Made by a program: the position numbers and the translations under genes. DNA of 64,000 nt, from contig NC_083565.1 in assembly GCF_019925205.1 (NCBI RefSeq), forward strand, positions 1,903,001-1,967,000, given 5' to 3'. This document shows positions 24,335-39,700 of this stretch, one piece after another (position 1 is the first letter of the stretch; each line of letters opens with the position of its first letter). The DNA comes from Metopolophium dirhodum (Eukaryota; Arthropoda; Insecta; Hemiptera; Aphididae). The notes beneath the pieces were generated by a model, which saw nothing but the letters and a program-made list of their open reading frames with translations, did no database searches and had not been told where the DNA came from.

Positions 24335-27300
24335 TCATAGCGATGGGGGCAGGTGTTGGCAGATGCGGCGCCGCGCAGTGGTCTCGAACGCGCACGGACG
24401 GGACCGTGAGAAACGTCGGATTCTCGCGATCCCATGGCGGAGGACGCGGCAGATGGCGAACGGAGCGGCGGCGGCGCTGTGGACGACCCTCGCGGCCCGC
24501 ACAAACTGCACCTGCGCGCGCGCGCCCGAATCGACCCCGCGCTACGCCCTCGCCCGTGACCGCCGCAGAACTCCCTCAGCCAGCGAGATTTAATATATTA
24601 TTATTATTGTTGAACGCATATTATTATATTATATCGTGTGCGTAAGGGGTTTTTTTTCATCCCTCGTCGTCGTCTTCGTCGTATATACATATATAATAAT
24701 GCGTATATACCGTCACGGACCCGTTCGGACCTGCACAATACCGTAAGTGCAACACGCTGGATCCTTTTCTTTTGTACCTCGTCTCCTTATGTATTAAATT
24801 CTATAGATATATATTTTAAAGGCATACCCTATAGGTATATACGCGTATGATATTGCGATGTCGTTTTCTTTTTATATTATTATATCGTGTGCTGGATGTT
24901 TTATTACTCATCGTTTTCGCTGACCGTTTTGCAACACGTTCGCACAGGTCTCAATTCTGTCGACCTCGAATATCGTCGTGCACCCCCCCCCCCCCCCAAA
25001 TACGCGAACCGCGAGTACCTATTATACAATATTATTGTACTTATCAGGTAAAGTCGCGGTACATAGGGGTACACGCGATCTGAGGGGCTGACACGTGACA
25101 TCCACCCGATACTTATATAATACATACACCGATACCTATACGTGCGCAAAGCGCGTGCTTCGACACGGGTCGAGTTACCGCGGTATTGGTTCGGGTCTGG
25201 ATATACTATAACCCTTTTTCAGTCCGACTCTGGATCGTTTCGCCGCAGATATAGGTAACAATTAGGTACAATCTCTTAAGTACTCTTAATGTACAATCAC
25301 CTTATATACGATATACCTGTGATAAATAATAACAATAATAATAATAATAATGTATGTATCCCGCGGGCCGCGTATAATATCTCTAGAAACGGTAATTTAT
25401 TATTACCGTTACTGAAGATTTCAAGATTTTGTTTTTTTTTGTGCCGAGTTACGTCTCGGTATATTATTGTCCTACTACTGCAACCGACGACGCCCCCACT
25501 ACCACCCTCGGCTTTGTTATTGTTCATCTGTACTGCCTAAGTACATTATATTATTACTATTATATTGCACGGACCCCGACGCCGTCTCGATTGACCGCGG
25601 TATACCATTACACGATCGCGGTGACCTGTTGATTTGATCCCTCTTGTAGTGTTATTATACGTATATTAGGTAGGCACATTATATTGTAATATATCTGCAT
25701 TCGCTGCCTGATTTCGGTTTTTGTATATAATATTATGCAGGAGAGGTCCAATGTATCATTATTACGTAATACAATATTAAGCCGTAAATATACATATACC
25801 TTCACCCTAAATACGCGTATTATCCGTTTTTGTACACACGCATGTAATTCTACGGTAAACTCGAATAAAACGTACGACACGACCGGCAAAGTAGTATAGG
25901 TAGTTTGTTGTTATTACGTTATTATTATTATTATTTGTGAGTTCTGTCCGGTGCCGCTTTGACTTCGTAAGCAGTTTCACGCATAACATAATATATTATA
26001 ATAATAATAGAGGCTCGAATATAATTATGACCTCCGAAACTGTTGGGTAAGGTCAAACTACGTCTTCAGAAAATACAGTAGGGCCTGCACCACCGCACAC
26101 ATGTATTTTATTCGTTATTTCATACGAGATTATACAGAAATGTATAATTTATAATATTATTATGTACGATGATAATTTTGCGTACGCCCAACCGACGTGG
26201 ACTGCAGTCGAGGAATTCTCGTATAGGTATTATATTATGACTCTCATGAATTATTATCACTGGTATGACTTACGATGTGATTATAATGTTATGTACGCCG
26301 TACAGCATTCGGACGTCAAACCCGTCTCGGTGTTTCGTTATCGTAAATTTTTTTTCTCCCGAATATTTCCATACGGCGTGTGTAATCGATCGATTATAAC
26401 ATTTACGTCAACCAGTCCGATAAACACGCGCTGCACATCCGCCGCCCGCCGGCCATTGAAATCTGTACAAACACGTGTACGCACACGAACGGACTTCATT
26501 ACCCTTTGCACATAAATATTATAAAGTTATAATATATATTAATAATATAATAATAATTTTTATATAATTTTATAATATACAAGGAACGAGCAGCGACAAT
26601 CCAAAATATTATACTATTGCGTAATGCCCAAATATTAATTGTACAGAAATGGACAAAAACTGCTCCGTCTGCTGAATACGTTTTACTACGTGTAATGTGT
26701 ATTCCCATCTCAAAAAATTTAATAAATTTAATTAAGCAAATTTTTAAGATTAAAATTTTAACTTTAAAAATTGTAAATATAGTTGTTTTCTTGTATCCTT
26801 GTTTTCTTTCTACGAATTTGATGAAAAATAAACATTTCCTGGAACCTCGCGTTTTGGCATGAACTATTAATTAAATGTAATACTATGTAAATTATGTTGT
26901 ATCACACTATTTCCTAGACAAAAATATCTTCTTTTGTAAAAACTTAAAAAAATCTTCTATAATAATATATGACGAAGAATATCAAACTCTAAAATGTTTA
27001 ATAAAAAACTGACCCAATGGTCACTCGGACATATCAGGTACAATAGCATGCATCAAATCGTCACGCTTATGATTTCCTCGAATAAAAAACCTATATATCC
27101 TAAAACCAAATGTATGTGAGTAGCTTATATAATTATATACTCAAAAACTACTCAATTGAATTTGACGAAAATCTCTGAGATTGTTTTTAGAGATGTCAGA
27201 AAAGTTTAGAGAGTAAGTAGTTTATACCACGTTGAAAATATACCAAGTGCTAAATACAATCCACGACTTGCGGTTGCCCATCTAGATCAAATTATTATAC

Positions 27301-28540
27301 AAAGTTAGGTACACCGTACGCGTACACTAAAACTGAGATACACTCAAACCGAGATACACGCCTGTATAGCGTTTATACTATTTATATATGAGATCAGCTA
27401 GTATAATATACATATGCTGTATGGTATAAACTATCCCGTGACGTCATATTATATATTATTATTATGTATACAGTATAGATGACCTATACGGCTATACACG
27501 ACGATCGCTCGATCCGGAATTCCGTCCTTTACACATTTTTTACTGTATTACTATTGTGTACGTGACGACTCACGCGGGGCATAATAATATAATATAATTA
27601 ATCCGCCGCGGCACATAATATCCGTTAACGGCTAGCGTGTGCCGCTTCCCTACATCGCCGTCACGTCATATATTATAATCTCTGCTGTGAGTGCGTGCGT
27701 GCACCTATGACATGTACATAAAGCCACCGTATACGATGTGGTACCTACAACTATACGGTTGTAATTGATAGCCGTATACCTATATGTACCGCAGCATAAT
27801 TATGTTGAATCTCGATCGTCGGCTCGTTTGTGCGTCGGAAAGCCGACGACCGCTGTCGGTGATGCTGACCGCCGGCCCCGCGGCCTACGGGGATAAATCA
27901 AATTCGTCTAACCAGAATCTCGTTAAAACAGGTATAATATGTTAAACGGACGAGCTGTCAATTCGTACGGGGTGTATACATACCTACCTACCTACCTACT
28001 ACTACCACTGACGGTAACAGTAGGTATAAGTGTGTATAATAGCGGTGCCGCGGTTTAAAAGCAAAATATAATAATATTATAATATAGCCAGGTAATAAGG
28101 CGAAGGTCAAACCGTATTATTACACCTTGTACACCTGCAGTATATTATTATAATAATATTGTGATTATTATTATAGGTATATTATAGCGTATATTATTAT
28201 TTGCGCGAATTTCACCATCGTTCGAAACTCGTAACTATATACCGCGTTATAATAATACACGTCGTAAACCTACAACTATGTATATAGTTAATATATATTA
28301 TATTATTATGGGCATATACGAGATAATTTGACGTGTATAATTATTACGATCTACAGTCCGATCGAGCTGAAGTTCTGCAGGTACACAGCGCTCGTTTATC
28401 GCTTATTATATGCACGTATGTTATTTTTATTTAGGTACATCTTCTTCGATCGGAACGATAAGTATAGCTATACTCGACCCACAGATATTATAATATTGTG
28501 AAGATGATATTTTTTGAATATTTTATATAATATAATCGAA
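24335..28540. other. Intergenic: upstream GC island, then AT-rich DNA
   Basis: From 24335 to about 24590 the sequence is GC-rich with CpG and CG-repeat tracts and forms the upstream side of the 166-aa gene promoter. Frames there (24343-24645 plus, 24205-24504 minus) are composition artefacts. A C-run lies at about 24983-24997. Beyond it the DNA is AT-rich with ATA runs. The 117-codon plus frame at 26162-26515 shows no domain and no splice context, so it is not called. Confidence 0.45.
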
Positions 28541-28559
28541 TGTGTCCTGATTAACTGAA

Positions 28560-29101
28560 TAGCGTTGAGCCTTAACTATAGCTATGACAGTTATAGAGAC
28601 TTTACATTTTTACAAAACTTCGTATACCACCATGTAAAGATTTTGAAATTGACGATGGAAATCATAATTTTTCTTTTTGTTTATAAATGGTTACCATTGG
28701 TTATAGAATATAGATTAGGTATACACCGTAGTAATTAGTAGAAATAAGTGTTTTTTTTTATATAAATTGTTGCCACTGCAGGTTACATGAATAAAATTGT
28801 TATTATGATTACGATTGTATATAATTTTAACCTGTAGGTATTTGATATTTGGTCACTATGTTTTTACCCACGTCGATTGAAATCAAAACCGCATTGTTTA
28901 TATCTTCTGCTTACAAATGATTGCCCATAAGTAAAAAAAGGTACTTATTATTATCCTTTGATTTAAAATGAAAACTATTTTTTTTTTAATTTTTGATCAC
29001 CATTACACTGAATATAAAACAACGAATTGACCAAGTTTGAATTTTGAACCATTTAAGAATTGACATTTTTTACGAGCAACGAAGTGCACGAGGTCAGCTC
29101 G
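28560..29101 (+). mobile_element. Helitron fragment, 3' end with CTCG
   Basis: The right end has GAGCAACGAAGTGCACGAGG followed by TCAGCTCG and T, closely like the 3' end of the element at 33055 (read on the other strand) but with CTCG instead of CTAG. Internal pieces such as CCATTGGTTATAGA and CCTGTAGGTATTT resemble segments of the 11236-12070 element. I could not fix the 5' end, so the start given is approximate. Confidence 0.4.
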
Positions 29102-32100
29102 TATGTAATATTTTAATATAAGGCCGCCAATTTCGATACCCTGAACGGCGTTGTTACGTTTGTGCGACCGATCTCTGAAATATTTTAATAAGTTGGTATG
29201 TGTATCTATATTATATTATATGGAAGTATACGCCGCTCTTCACTGCGTTGTTATTGAGCAGACAATTATGTCAAATATATCTTCATTATAGAAAGAAAAA
29301 AAAACGTGTTTCGCGCCCATCCTAGAACCACACGCCCGGGCGGCTCCCGTTTATTATAATAGGTTATGTGTACGTATCCCACTTTTGATAGAAATTCTAG
29401 ACCTCATTAGACTTTTTTTTGTACACACGCGGTTCGAATATTTTAATATAGTTTTTTTTTTATTATATTAAAATACCTGTCTACAAATATTACGGTGTAT
29501 AGTAATGGTTCTCATGGCATTTTTTTCAACAATCAATACTCTCGCGGTAGCGTCGACATTTACCGCTAAATGAAAAAAACGTATACCTACCTATATATTA
29601 TACCTATATATACTATTATCTACTACGCGTCGCTATGTTTAGTAACTAGTAAATAATAACACCTCCCACGATATCGAATGCGTCACATCAGAATGAACGG
29701 TTCAACGCCAAAAATCACGGCGCATATTATATACAAACATGTTATTATTTATATATGTTTGGTATATTATATTTAATGTCAAAGAAGAAAGAAACGATTT
29801 CGAATGGGATTCGTCGAGTGTTATAATATATGATCCTGTAATTTGTAAAACCGCGTGTGTATGGAACATTTTGTTCACATGAAATAGTCGTCGTCCGTGG
29901 CTTATCTAGAAATTAAAATTAATGGTACACCATCACACGTTCGGCCGGTTGTACACAGTATTATATATTATATGTAAGGTACGCGAACGGACCGGAAAAC
30001 GAGAAACACGCATATAATTATCTTGTTCACATTTGGTACATAAAAATGGTACATCGGGATCGATTACCGCGATAAGGACCGGTGATTAATTTTGGGGATC
30101 GTCGACAGCGAGGAAAAAACGTTTTTGGTCACGACGCGTTACAAAAATTATAATATATGTATAAGTATACCTATAATAGTCGCATCAATGTGAGTTTCTA
30201 CAACACACGTCGGAAACTCGATGTCATTCGTCGAAAAGGATTCTGTACGGTCGCGCGCACGCTGTACATTTCAACAACAATAATAATAATAATAATAAAA
30301 ATAAAAAAAGAGCGAACAAAAGTGAAGTGCGCGCATACGACGCGTATATTATAATAACCCTCTCCGTCGCGGTCGTGCACTACGAGAGGACTGATCGCAC
30401 GGGGATCACGCTTTGTAAAAGGTCCCTAGTGGTTCGTGTAGTATTTTTATTTTCACACGACCGTCCAACAATGGTCCCCATCAGTATTATTATAATATTA
30501 TAGCTCGTGCTACGCGCGTTTTCCCCGCGGATTACAATTATTATTACTGCCGCGAAGACGACCGGTCTCGTGATTTCCGATAAATATAAAATACATAATA
30601 ACATTTTATACGTCGTCGCCACGTCGACGTGCGCACCTGTATTATAGTAGAACGTGCCTATATATTATGCCAATATAATAATATAATATATTATATTATA
30701 TCGTGGCAGGGCCGCAGGGCGGGGAACACTTCATTATGATGGCCAGCGCAGTTTGAATGACAATTTAAGTAGGTATGTTGTGCGTATAATGTGCAATGGG
30801 TGTAAACATCAGAAAATACGATAAAATATTCATCGGATGCTCACCCCCGATTTTCCCTTTATAGTTATGCATTTATTTAAATTCTGATTTTTGTAATATT
30901 TATTTCTTAAGTATATTATGTACCGATTCGAATGAGAACTGCCCTTTTCTGTAAATTGTCAAACAACGTGTGAAAATGTGTATGCATATATAGATTTCAA
31001 TCAAAATTCGAACAATTGGGTAATCTTGTGTTAATAATTACGTACAACTTTATGTATAAACTAATGATGAAGTCCATTAACAAGAAAAATCCTTTTAGTT
31101 ATCAATATTTTTAAAAACATCACTTAATTTTATAATTCACGGGAAAAAATTTTGGTTCTCATTCAAAAATAAAAAGTCTGTATTGCCACAGAAAATTGTG
31201 TTCAAATAAATAAATGGTATAAATATTTAATTATTTAAAAATATGGTTTTTAAGTAGCTATAAGTACCTATATTAAATGCATTTTAAACAATAAATAAGG
31301 GGGAGGGTGTGAGCAATTGGGGTGAATCTGCCTGTAAAGGTTTTCATTTGATTTTGTACGCGAAAGATTTTCGTTCGATCTATTTGCTGTAGCGTTATTG
31401 TTTTAGGTACCTATACATACGACACACCTATACACACCCAAAACATAACCGTTTTCGACCTAACAAATAAAAAGAATATTTATATTATGTATTTATGTTA
31501 TACTTTTTATAGAAAAGTAATAAAAAGGGTATCGCCCCTCCTTATAACACGAATTATTGGACGTATTATTGCTTTTGATTTTTATCAGTTAGATTTTATA
31601 TCAGTCTACTAAATACAACGCGTAGGTAGGTGTATATCTATAATTTTATTAGATTCGGCGAATCTTTTATCTCAAAATCGATGCGTAGGTTTGTAGGTAC
31701 GAAAAGTAATAATACGCATATATGATGTATGTATTATTTTTATTTCTTTAAGTTGACCTCCAAACGTACGTGGTATAATTTTTACTAAACTTTATCTAAT
31801 GTCATTTCCGGGCGTTAAGTGTTTTATATGTTTTTTTTGTGCACAGGATGTACTCGTTTACGTCTAAAATGAGTAGCCATCGTTTCAAAGCAGGAACATA
31901 TCTATCGCATCACGCGAGCGCCCGCGACGAGTGTAATTCAATGCATGAACCATTAATCATTATTTTACATTTATACTGTGTACAATAAGATAATCTGCGA
32001 CTGCCGACTGCAATATATACTATTTTGTTATGGAACGTCATATTATAACACATAAATATGCGATATGCATATAAATAGTTTAAGAAAAAACCTAATTAAA

Positions 32101-33054
32101 GTTAAATTGTATTTTGTAAGTTAGGTTAGGTTAGATTATTGATGTTTTTTTCAAAATGATTAGCGAATATTAATTTTGATTTAAATTGTTTAAAAGCAAT
32201 ATTTCTAACGCCTTCCAAGTTCCAACCTGCAGATATAGACTTAGATAGTATAGTATGAAAATATATCAATATTTTTCATCGAATATAATGAATTACGCAT
32301 GTAAGTACCGGCAGTTATAGGTACTTAGAATGAATTGTCATATAAACAGTTTAATAATTATTAAAAATGAATTTATTTTGCTTAAATATAAAAGACAACA
32401 CAGTATATATAGGTACATTTTGTTTACACTTTACTGTCTTCTAACTACGTACATATTTGTCGTTAATACAATATTATATAGCTATTAGCTTTGTATAAAT
32501 GCTTTTACGATAATATAACTATAATGAGTGTTAAATACAGTCCCAGTGAATAACCTTATAATATTTTGTGCAATGTGCATATAGCATATATGATGTGTAT
32601 ACTATACTGGGTAAGGTCAAATTGCACTTAATTTTGTCGAATTAATTTTATTTGTGTTTAAAAAAAGATGATGTTCAAATTGCAATTCATTTTTATTTAT
32701 ATTAAACTTATTTACTAACAAATATCCTTCGTGACGGTCGGAAGAATAATTTTTTTTAATATATCTAAGTTTTTAAAGTGTATAGTTTTTATTATAATAA
32801 TTGCGTATTATTACAGTTCGAAACCAAAAATAATAATATAAAAATACGGGGTTGCAAATAATGTAAGTACGAGTATCATCTGATGAATTTCCATTTTCCA
32901 TTGATAATTAAAACGGTATTCAGAAAATCTCGCGGAGTACCTATAGTGTTCGCGCGTCCAAGTCCATAATATTACTGCGCATACCTACGATAAAACATCA
33001 TCATAATAATACAATACACGATCGTGTATACCTATATATAATTAATATATAATA
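29102..33054. other. Intergenic, no gene recognised
   Basis: AT-rich with ATA microsatellites (for example around 30280-30310) and short CpG-richer patches near 30330-30630. Open frames at 30157-30622 on both strands are short and overlap each other. No exon chain is supported. Confidence 0.45.
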
Positions 33055-33753
33055 CTAGCTGATCCCGTGCACTTCGTTACCCGTTAAATGTACAAACTGT
33101 ATATGACTCAAACTTTGTTCAATGTATTATTTAAAATTAGGTTTATGATGTTCTAGATTTATCTTAACTTTTCTGTTGCCCGGAATAAAAATTCTGATTC
33201 GCGGCAGTATACTATCAGGTAGGCAATCTACCTGCGGTAGATCGTGGACCCCGTACTGTTTGTACGTAAGTGTATGATTTAACTCTAGAGTATCAAAGTT
33301 ATACCAAGTTTGTCGTTTTTACTTAATTCCACCTACGGTGGATTAATATAATCAATTAATACAAAATCCTTACCTAACCTACCTAACCGTACGAAAATCC
33401 GATATTAAAAAAACCAAATTTAACCCTTTTTAAATTAGCATATCTTTTTTCCAGAGGTCTAATCTACACACAAACATTCATATATATATTATATATATAT
33501 ATATTGACAAAAAATAATAATACAAATCAACAAACATGTCCGATTAACCAATAGCAACCAATATAATATAATACACTATTATTATTATTTTTATTTTTTT
33601 CTGGACAACCCTTATCACTTAGGGGTGTGAAAAATAGATAGTAGCCTATTCTCAAACCTACTGAATATGCATATAAAATTGTTAAGCCGTTTCGGAGGAG
33701 TATGGTAACTATTACTAACTAACATTGTGACACGAGAATTTTATAATATTAGA
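33055..33753 (-). mobile_element. Complete-looking non-autonomous Helitron
   Basis: Read on the minus strand the element starts at 33753 with TCTAATATTATAAAATTC directly after an A, and ends at 33055 with GGGATCAGCTAG directly before a T. The 3' part has the GGGTAACGAAGTGCACGGG tract typical of Helitron ends. So the A-TC...CTAG-T rule is met exactly. At 699 bases without a long ORF it cannot encode the Rep/helicase and must depend on a partner element. Confidence 0.8.
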
Positions 33754-36700
33754 TGTTCATGACGTGTATGTGTACATATATGTAACTCAAGGATTCATTT
33801 GATCGCCGCCGTGTCCGTCTAGCCGTACGCGTGACCTTTTCACTCGCGCTACACCCAATAACAATATAATATATAGAGCAAGTTTAACGAACCGAATGCA
33901 ATACTATAGCCGACAGTATATTATATTGGTGGCAAAAACACTCAAAGGTCACAAGCGAATGCGTAAAGGAAAAAAAATTGATATTTTCTATGCTGCACGC
34001 GGAAAACATCATAATATTATAGCATATAATTATTATAATGTTTTTGATGGTCGCTGTTATATTTGCTGCCAATTTTTATGATTTAATTTTTTTCTGCGCA
34101 CACGCGAAATCGGTTAGCAAAATAATATTTATTTATTTGTTAATGTTTGGTTTCCATTTCAACTGTACCGCGTATTATGCTACGCGAAATCATTAAGAAA
34201 AAAATATAATCGATATACCTAACTAATATAGTTTAAACTTTGTAATATTGTATTGTTTGGTTGCCGTGGGAACTGTAACAGTCAGAAAATAGTTTTTTGT
34301 ATCCAGCCCGAAAACATATACCAGATACCTATATTATGTTAAAATTTATAATGAAATCTAGAGTTTTAACGATCGTTCAGATAAATAATATTAATCGTGA
34401 CCGCGTCGCCACGGAAATACGATATTATAATACATGCGCGCAACAGGTAGGTAGGTTATGCATACCTAGTAATAATGTCATTATAATGACAGTATTTAGG
34501 TACGTTATAAAACGCCTATAGTATAATAGTTATATTATAATATATGTGTACAATATAATATATTGTACAACACGTGAGTCGCGGTACAATAATATATCGG
34601 TGCGATGTTGCGTAGGTAGTACATAATTATATATGTATGTCGATTATTTATATTATAATAACCATTATTCATTATATGTGCGCCGCGAATCGCGATAGCC
34701 TTTGTAACACCGAATCCTAGTGCGTCGGTCGTTATACATTATACTACGTTGTACCCATAACGTATATAATAATATACTGAATAGTATATACAGAGTGGGT
34801 CATCGCGACAATCGTTTTCCGATTTTTCAGTGGTGTTTCAAGAGCTAGTCCATCGTGGACTCGTTTGTCCCCGTGAACAAATTTCAGTTTCCATTAGGTC
34901 ATATTTTTTAGTCCCTGAGCTTATGGGACATATTGTCCTCGGACAGTGTATAGACATTTTCCAAATTTATCCAAATTAAAAAAATTATATAAAAACAATC
35001 ACTTTGGGTCACAGGGTGACAGCCAATTTTTTTTTTCAACACCTGTTGAGACCGCCGTGCATTTATTTGCCAATTTTACCATTTTTACGGGCAACAAAAT
35101 ATGTCCATGTTCAAGAGAGGCTATTAGGCTTAGCCCACCTCCCCAAAAATTATTGACCCCTAAAGTGTTGGTAATTTTATTAATTATTGACTTTAAATTA
35201 TGATATAAAAAAATCATCAATAACTAGTAACTAAGTACCTAACTAAGATTATGCACAAGCGTGATTTCGGATTTTTGAACATATTTTAAAATAATATTAT
35301 TTAGCCTCCCCCAAAAATAAATCCTGGGTGCGGCCCTGAATTTGTTAGAAGTATAAATATAAGTTACTATTATACTGTTTAGGCACCTATTTAATATGTT
35401 TGTATATATTATTATATAGTATATTTAAGCACAGATATTATAGGTATTTACTATTTTAACTTTTTTGTTTTTGGTTGTATAAAATATAAATCTCTAAAAA
35501 TTCCAAATTAAAATGTGATCAAAGAGTTATGTCATTAATGATAATATTATATTATTACTAGAACTGTGATAAAATGTGTAAAATATGTGTAATATTAGCA
35601 TAATAATTTGACTAATCCCTGCCTTTAATATGCATAGAGCAAACATTTTTGCACGTGCCAAAGAGTATATTATCGATTATTTCGAGATCTTTTCGGCGGA
35701 CTACCGCGGTGGTATCACGCGCGTATATTATTTCGACACACGTGCCCATCTGAACAGCGTGCACACGCTCGTCGTTTTATAGATTCTGAGGAGTGATACA
35801 TGTAATTGTCAATGGTCTTTCTCAGAATAATAATTCGGAGTAGTATAATTTTTCAAACCTAAAAATCTTTATACATTTTTGTCGACCGACGCGATAATGA
35901 CAATACGTAAGCACGCGCTGCGACTTCGGCGTACCTATGCCATATATTAGTGGTGCGCAACCTATTTTGTTACGACCACAAAAATTGTATGATACATTTT
36001 ACGTAAACCTCCTCTACCCTCAAACAAGATAAAATTAATATAACATAATATAATTTTTACCAAAGGTGGGTGAGTTCATGAAAAAAATCAACTATAGTTA
36101 ATATAGTGCGTTAAGTCAACATTAAGCTATAAAATATTAGTTATCAGGGTAAATACCTATACATTAAAATAACCTAAAGTTACTACGGAAAATAACATAT
36201 AGTTAGAAGTACACAATAATTGTATTAATTATTTTACCATCGGAAACATTCTGAGTCTCAGGTAATGACTCATGTTGTTGATGAGTTGTAAGTTGTGAGT
36301 ATATTATATAAATCGTAATTGGTAAATTAACTAACTCGGCTTTAACTTTTTAAGTATCCTACTGATGTATCCTACCGATGTCTGCATATTATTTTGATTA
36401 TTACCTACGCGTGATGATAACATTGGTATAACTTATTAATATTGTAATGTATTTCGATCGCCGTGGCGATGCTAGCGAGCAAGGACAAACACGCGACGGC
36501 GAGCGCGTCCGCGTGACCTACACGACGGTCGACGACGACTACGACGACGGCGACGGCGACGTGCGCGTCCGGACCGAGAGGCCGCGTGCCGCCACCGCCG
36601 CCGGCCGGTCCGCCGTCGCATATATTATGATTATTATTATTATTATTATTATAATCACAAACCGCACACAAACACGTACTCACACGTGTGCATAATGTGC

Positions 36701-39700
36701 GTGTTTTACGTATAATATTATGCCATCCGTCTGGCGACCCTCGTCGTGGCGCGCGGAGGACGATTGGTTAAGTTATCGCATTGTCCGACTGCGTAGATAC
36801 ACGGCGCATTTATATAATATACGTATATAGAAGTAGTTGTATAATATACGTAAATCGGGACCGGATAATTAAATTATTATTATTATTATTGTGCATGGCG
36901 TAGTTTTTTTTCTTTTTATCGCCAACGTCAGGTACAGCCGTACAGGATGATTGTTTTTCACTGCAGTAAACTGCACGAATCAATAATGTACTGAACGTGT
37001 CTTAGAACAAAATAGTATTATCATATTATAGTTTCTCGTTATTCCGAACGGCGAAATACGTTTTTAATTTCATACTCATAAGGAGAATATTTTTCTGAGA
37101 ACATTGATTTCGATCGAGCAGTCAATCAGTTATAAGTAGTTAAAGTTTAGATGCGAAAAGTGCAGCGAATAGTATAATATAGTGCGAAAGTTCGAAATTA
37201 TTTTGTGGAGCCCCTGTGCTCCTGTGGCTCACTCCACTCTGATCATCGAAGTTTTAAATTCTTAAGTTATAACTGCACAATATTACCTAACCCAGAGTAT
37301 ATAGTAGTAACTTCAGGAGTGGTAGGTGATTTGGTAGGGAGGGGAGACTATAATCAAACATCAAAAGTCTTTCAATATAGTCTCCTAAAAGCGATTAGGT
37401 AACAAAATAATTGAAATATTTTCAATCATTTCAATAATTTTGTTAAATAATATGTTCGCATATTGAAAAGCACTATACCTTTATAAAATATTATATTAGT
37501 TACCTACTGTGGAAAATATTTTGACCAAAAACATTCTTAATTTTCCATCAACTCCTATGAACTGCATCTGCCTGTCGTATTTTAAAATTAAATCATAAAA
37601 ACTAAAGAACTCATTTTTTCTGCATATATAGTATCTCTTTTTATAATAACTTATTGTCTCTGAACGAACCAGACGGAAAAGAAATATTAACAGTTACATA
37701 AACAGTTTTACACATAAAAAAAACAATGTGTTTATTTTTTTTATGAGAAGGCTATCAATTCTGTTGGCCAAATGTACCAAATGTATAGGTACGTTACTAG
37801 CTAAAAATGTGGTTTTGTACATTTGCATCTTCCTCCCAACCATAAAAAATATCCAAGTTACGAACACGATAAGTTCTAACATACCGGAAGACATATTAGC
37901 AAAACGGTCAGATAAATAAGTTTCTATGCACGGAATTAGAACTTTTATAAAGACGCGTAAGTTCCTATCAATATTTACAAGTGATGAGTACAAAAAATTA
38001 CCATTTCACTCGACAATTTTTGCGGTTGGTGCACATGTGCTAAAGTATAAACATGTTTGCCTCGTTTTTTCCTTTAATAATGCATTCATTGATTCATTCA
38101 AGTATTATTTTTTGAAATTTTAAGCGTAGGTACTTAAATTAAGGACGTATTTTTACTGTAATTTGTCAATCAGATGATTTTTTGAAATTAGTGACGAAGT
38201 TTAATCGTGTAGTTTTTGTTGTTTTTCAGTATTATAAACTTCTTATATAGGTAGGTACTATAAGGATCATGGTCCATAATAATATGTTTAGAAGTGATAC
38301 TATAGGAGCTATGATGATATTAATAAATTATTAATAATAATATTATAATAACTTTGTTATACCTAATATATATTTACTGAAATTTGATAATTTTTAAAAA
38401 TTGCTCAATACATTAGGTGACTAATATGTCTTTATATATTTTTATGTATAATTATATTAAGTATAAGGACTATTATTCTTAATTATATTATACATTAAGT
38501 TTTATATAACTCGGGAACTTTATTATACTCGTCCGAATTTTGATTTAGACGCGTCAATATTTTCAATGAAATATCTGATTAACAAATTAATATAAAATGT
38601 ACTTTTCGACAAAAAGACGTCTGTATCGAGCCGAACTATTCTCTTTAAATTGTGTAAGTATTTGAATGTTATGTGGTGTGTGTGTGTGCAATCAAACATC
38701 AGAATTCGAATAAATGCATTATTACAGAATAAAATGAGACGTTAATTGTGATAATATCCTTAACGAATCGCTCAGAACACTTTCTGGAACACTTGACGTC
38801 TTGACAGGTCTGAGGACTGTTTTCGTTGACTACGCGGCGGAGCCTACACAGTCCTGCAGCGGTTCATTCCGCATAACCCACACATAAGGCTCGGCCCATA
38901 AGCGATAAGGCAGAAAACCCCGATACACGCTGACGATCGAATTTTTTTCCGACGAGAAATATATGATGTTAATAACGTGTTAAAACGCTATTATTTTTAT
39001 TATAAACCTATATGGTATATTACATTATTATTATAACGTATACCACGCACATGCACGCCGCGTGTAAGTCCACAGTTGTCCGGACGCGCGTTCCGTACAG
39101 GTATAGGTAAGTATATTAGGTACCTATCTATATAATAATAACATAATATTATGTAGACGTGAAATTATTACGTTACACATATTGCCCATATAGCTGGCGG
39201 TGGGCTCGTATACATATTTTTTTTTATTATAATATCATAATATATGCATGCTCGTATGCGTGTGTGTGTTTTTCGTTATAGGCGTTAATAAACTCGTTTA
39301 CTTATGTATACGAGCGGCGTGTAAAAAAGGCATAGGTGTCATAGGTGCCGACTGCCGACTGCCGACTGCCTCTATATACATATACAGATATACGTGTATA
39401 TATTATAATGATACGAGACATACGTATGTGTGCTGTCATTGAGATCAATTTTTGTAAATTAATTACTATGTTACATTATATATTTATATATCATATGATA
39501 TTTTTAATTTTTAATGTCGAGTTCTGTACCTAGCACCTGTAGCACAGCACTATATTATGTATAGGATGTTTATCGTACGGCAGTTACTAGTTAATGGGTC
39601 TATGGGTATACTACAGCAAAGTGTATGAAATACAAAAATATTGATTGACTAGACCATCGTCGTAATAAATTCACATTAGGCAAAAAATATTTGCAAATAC

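Noticed and set aside
26162..26515. 117-codon plus-strand ORF
   Set aside because: No recognised domain, no splice signals, and composition like the surrounding non-coding DNA.
33480..33510. Direct TATATA runs as part of a CRISPR-like or satellite array
   Set aside because: They are plain dinucleotide runs inside the Helitron. No array of spaced direct repeats exists anywhere in the window.
36405..36695. Overlapping ORFs rich in Asp or Val on both strands
   Set aside because: They come from a (GAC)n-type tract and are mirror products of the same low-complexity sequence.
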